From Anopheles merus (lineage: Eukaryota; Arthropoda; Insecta; Diptera; Culicidae), in contig NC_054082.1 of the NCBI RefSeq assembly GCF_017562075.2, forward strand, positions 22,115,460 through 22,179,459: a DNA stretch of 64,000 bases, written 5' to 3'. Numbering within the stretch: position 1 is the first letter of the stretch; each line of letters starts with the position of its first letter. Positions 62,972-64,000 of this stretch are shown here, in pieces. Below the pieces are notes generated by a model. The model made no database searches. It had not been told where the DNA came from and worked only from the letters and a program-made list of their open reading frames with translations. The position numbers and the translations under genes are program-made.

Positions 62972-64000
62972 GGTTCGTCACCATTCGGCTCGGCGTGTTA
63001 ATACATTAAAAAGCGATAAATCATTCCGCGTTTGCGGGCGGGCGTGCGGGATCCGTACGGGGAAAGGTTTGAAGCGACGAAACAAAACAAAACAAAAAAA
63101 ATCGGACGCTCGCCCGGTGCTGTGTTTACGACTATCAAAACCCCCGGCGAAGGAGCAGAACGATGATGCGTTCTGGTGCTAAAAACACCGTGGTAAACAT
63201 TTAAGAAAACACGCATAATTACTGCTTTTATCTCGATTGTAAACATTTTTGGAAATTATAACGTTTTCTTTTTTTTGTTTTCTTGGGTTTTTTTTGTTAG
63301 AGCAAGCCACTTCCATCCATGGTTGTGCGTCTTCTCGCGCTGGGGGCAATTTCACTAATCCGATTTATTGGTGGCTGCAGGCTGCTCATTTCCCCTTTTT
63401 TGGGAACGGGTGTGAGGGACGCCAAAAGGATGCAGAATTAAGTCATGATACACGGAGCGCGCTGGATGGCAGCGAAGGCACCGAATCCCGATGAATGACG
63501 ATCAAGGATGCGCCCGTGATTAGATCCGAGCTGGATTCGCCAGCCCGTCTGTGGAGGCAACAAATTGCAACACCCAACCAGCCAGCCAACCAGCCAGCCA
63601 GCTTAATTATGATGATTTTGAAATTCCGTAATAATACCCTATTAAATACTGCGAGGGTCTGCGTGCTGCATGAGGAGAGCTGCCTTTTCGGGGCCGATCT
63701 CTCGAGCTGCAAGGGGAAAAAAACGCTTCAAATGCGGTCCCAATGTTTGCAAGCTTGCATGAGAGATCGATGGGTTTCCCTTTTGCAGCCACAAACACAG
63801 GCATCTATGGAGGGGGAGGGGGGGGGGGGAGGAGACACAGAGCCGTGAAGCTATAAATTTAAGCTGTGATCAATCTATTAAGCTTAATTATAGTCCCGTT
63901 TGGCGGGTTGATCGGAACGCTTCGTGCTGTTTTCGGCCCGCTCACTGATCGCGCTATATGATGCTGCTTGGGTGGAGATCTTTACCTTATCATGATCGCT
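62287..64000 (+). other. hth: hth intron 2, 5' part (continues beyond window)
   Basis: It begins with the donor GTAAGT directly after exon 2 and has no exon-like sequence to the window end. It contains a 52-bp GA repeat (62,916-62,967), a CCAG-type repeat near 63,578-63,602 and a G-rich run near 63,811-63,829. Nothing else is recognisable. Confidence 0.85.
62916..62967. repeat. (GA)26 repeat 0.6 kb after exon 2
   Basis: A pure 52-base GA tract begins 630 bases into intron 2. GA repeats bind the GAGA factor (Trl) in flies and can form triplex DNA. Whether it is regulatory or a simple microsatellite cannot be told from sequence. Confidence 0.96.

Overview
Organism and content. This is eukaryotic nuclear DNA, almost entirely non-coding. 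It most likely comes from a mosquito of the Anopheles type. Two exons of the TALE-homeobox gene homothorax (hth) carry dipteran Hth protein sequence. Two degenerate tRNA-derived SINEs have sequence I associate with anopheline genomes. The DNA is full of CA/TG, CAG and homopolymer tracts, as is common in mosquito intergenic DNA. The species call is an inference. The plus strand is the sense strand of hth.

Layout. Positions 1-31,600 are upstream intergenic DNA in which I recognise no gene. Moderately GC-rich, microsatellite-rich sequence alternates with four AT-rich islands (about 4.1-6.65, 13.0-15.65, 18.85-19.7 and 25.45-27.4 kb). The recognisable transposon remnants outside intron 1 all lie in these islands: two SINEs and one short hAT-type terminal-inverted-repeat element. 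Positions 31.6-33.6 kb form a probable proximal control region, with Zeste-like hexamers, CT/GA tracts and a consensus PBX/Exd-MEIS/Hth composite site. From about 33.6 kb to 38,088 lie the promoter (not pinpointed) and a long 5' leader with upstream ORFs. Exon 1 supplies only five codons (38,089-38,103, MAQPR). Intron 1 is 23.9 kb (38,104-62,032). Exon 2 (62,033-62,286) continues YEDGLHGYGMD and ends in IY plus two bases of a split glycine codon. Intron 2 runs past the window end. The MEIS domain proper, the homeodomain and the 3' end are outside the window.

How it works together. The window is the 5' end and upstream regulatory landscape of one developmental transcription-factor gene. Hth partners Extradenticle and modulates Hox function. 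The Exd/Hth composite site near the promoter therefore raises the possibility of autoregulation. The long uORF-bearing leader and tiny first coding exon leave room for translational and splicing control. I found no multi-gene system, CRISPR array, tRNA or rRNA gene, or convincing second protein-coding gene. Most open frames here translate microsatellites and homopolymers and look like chance.
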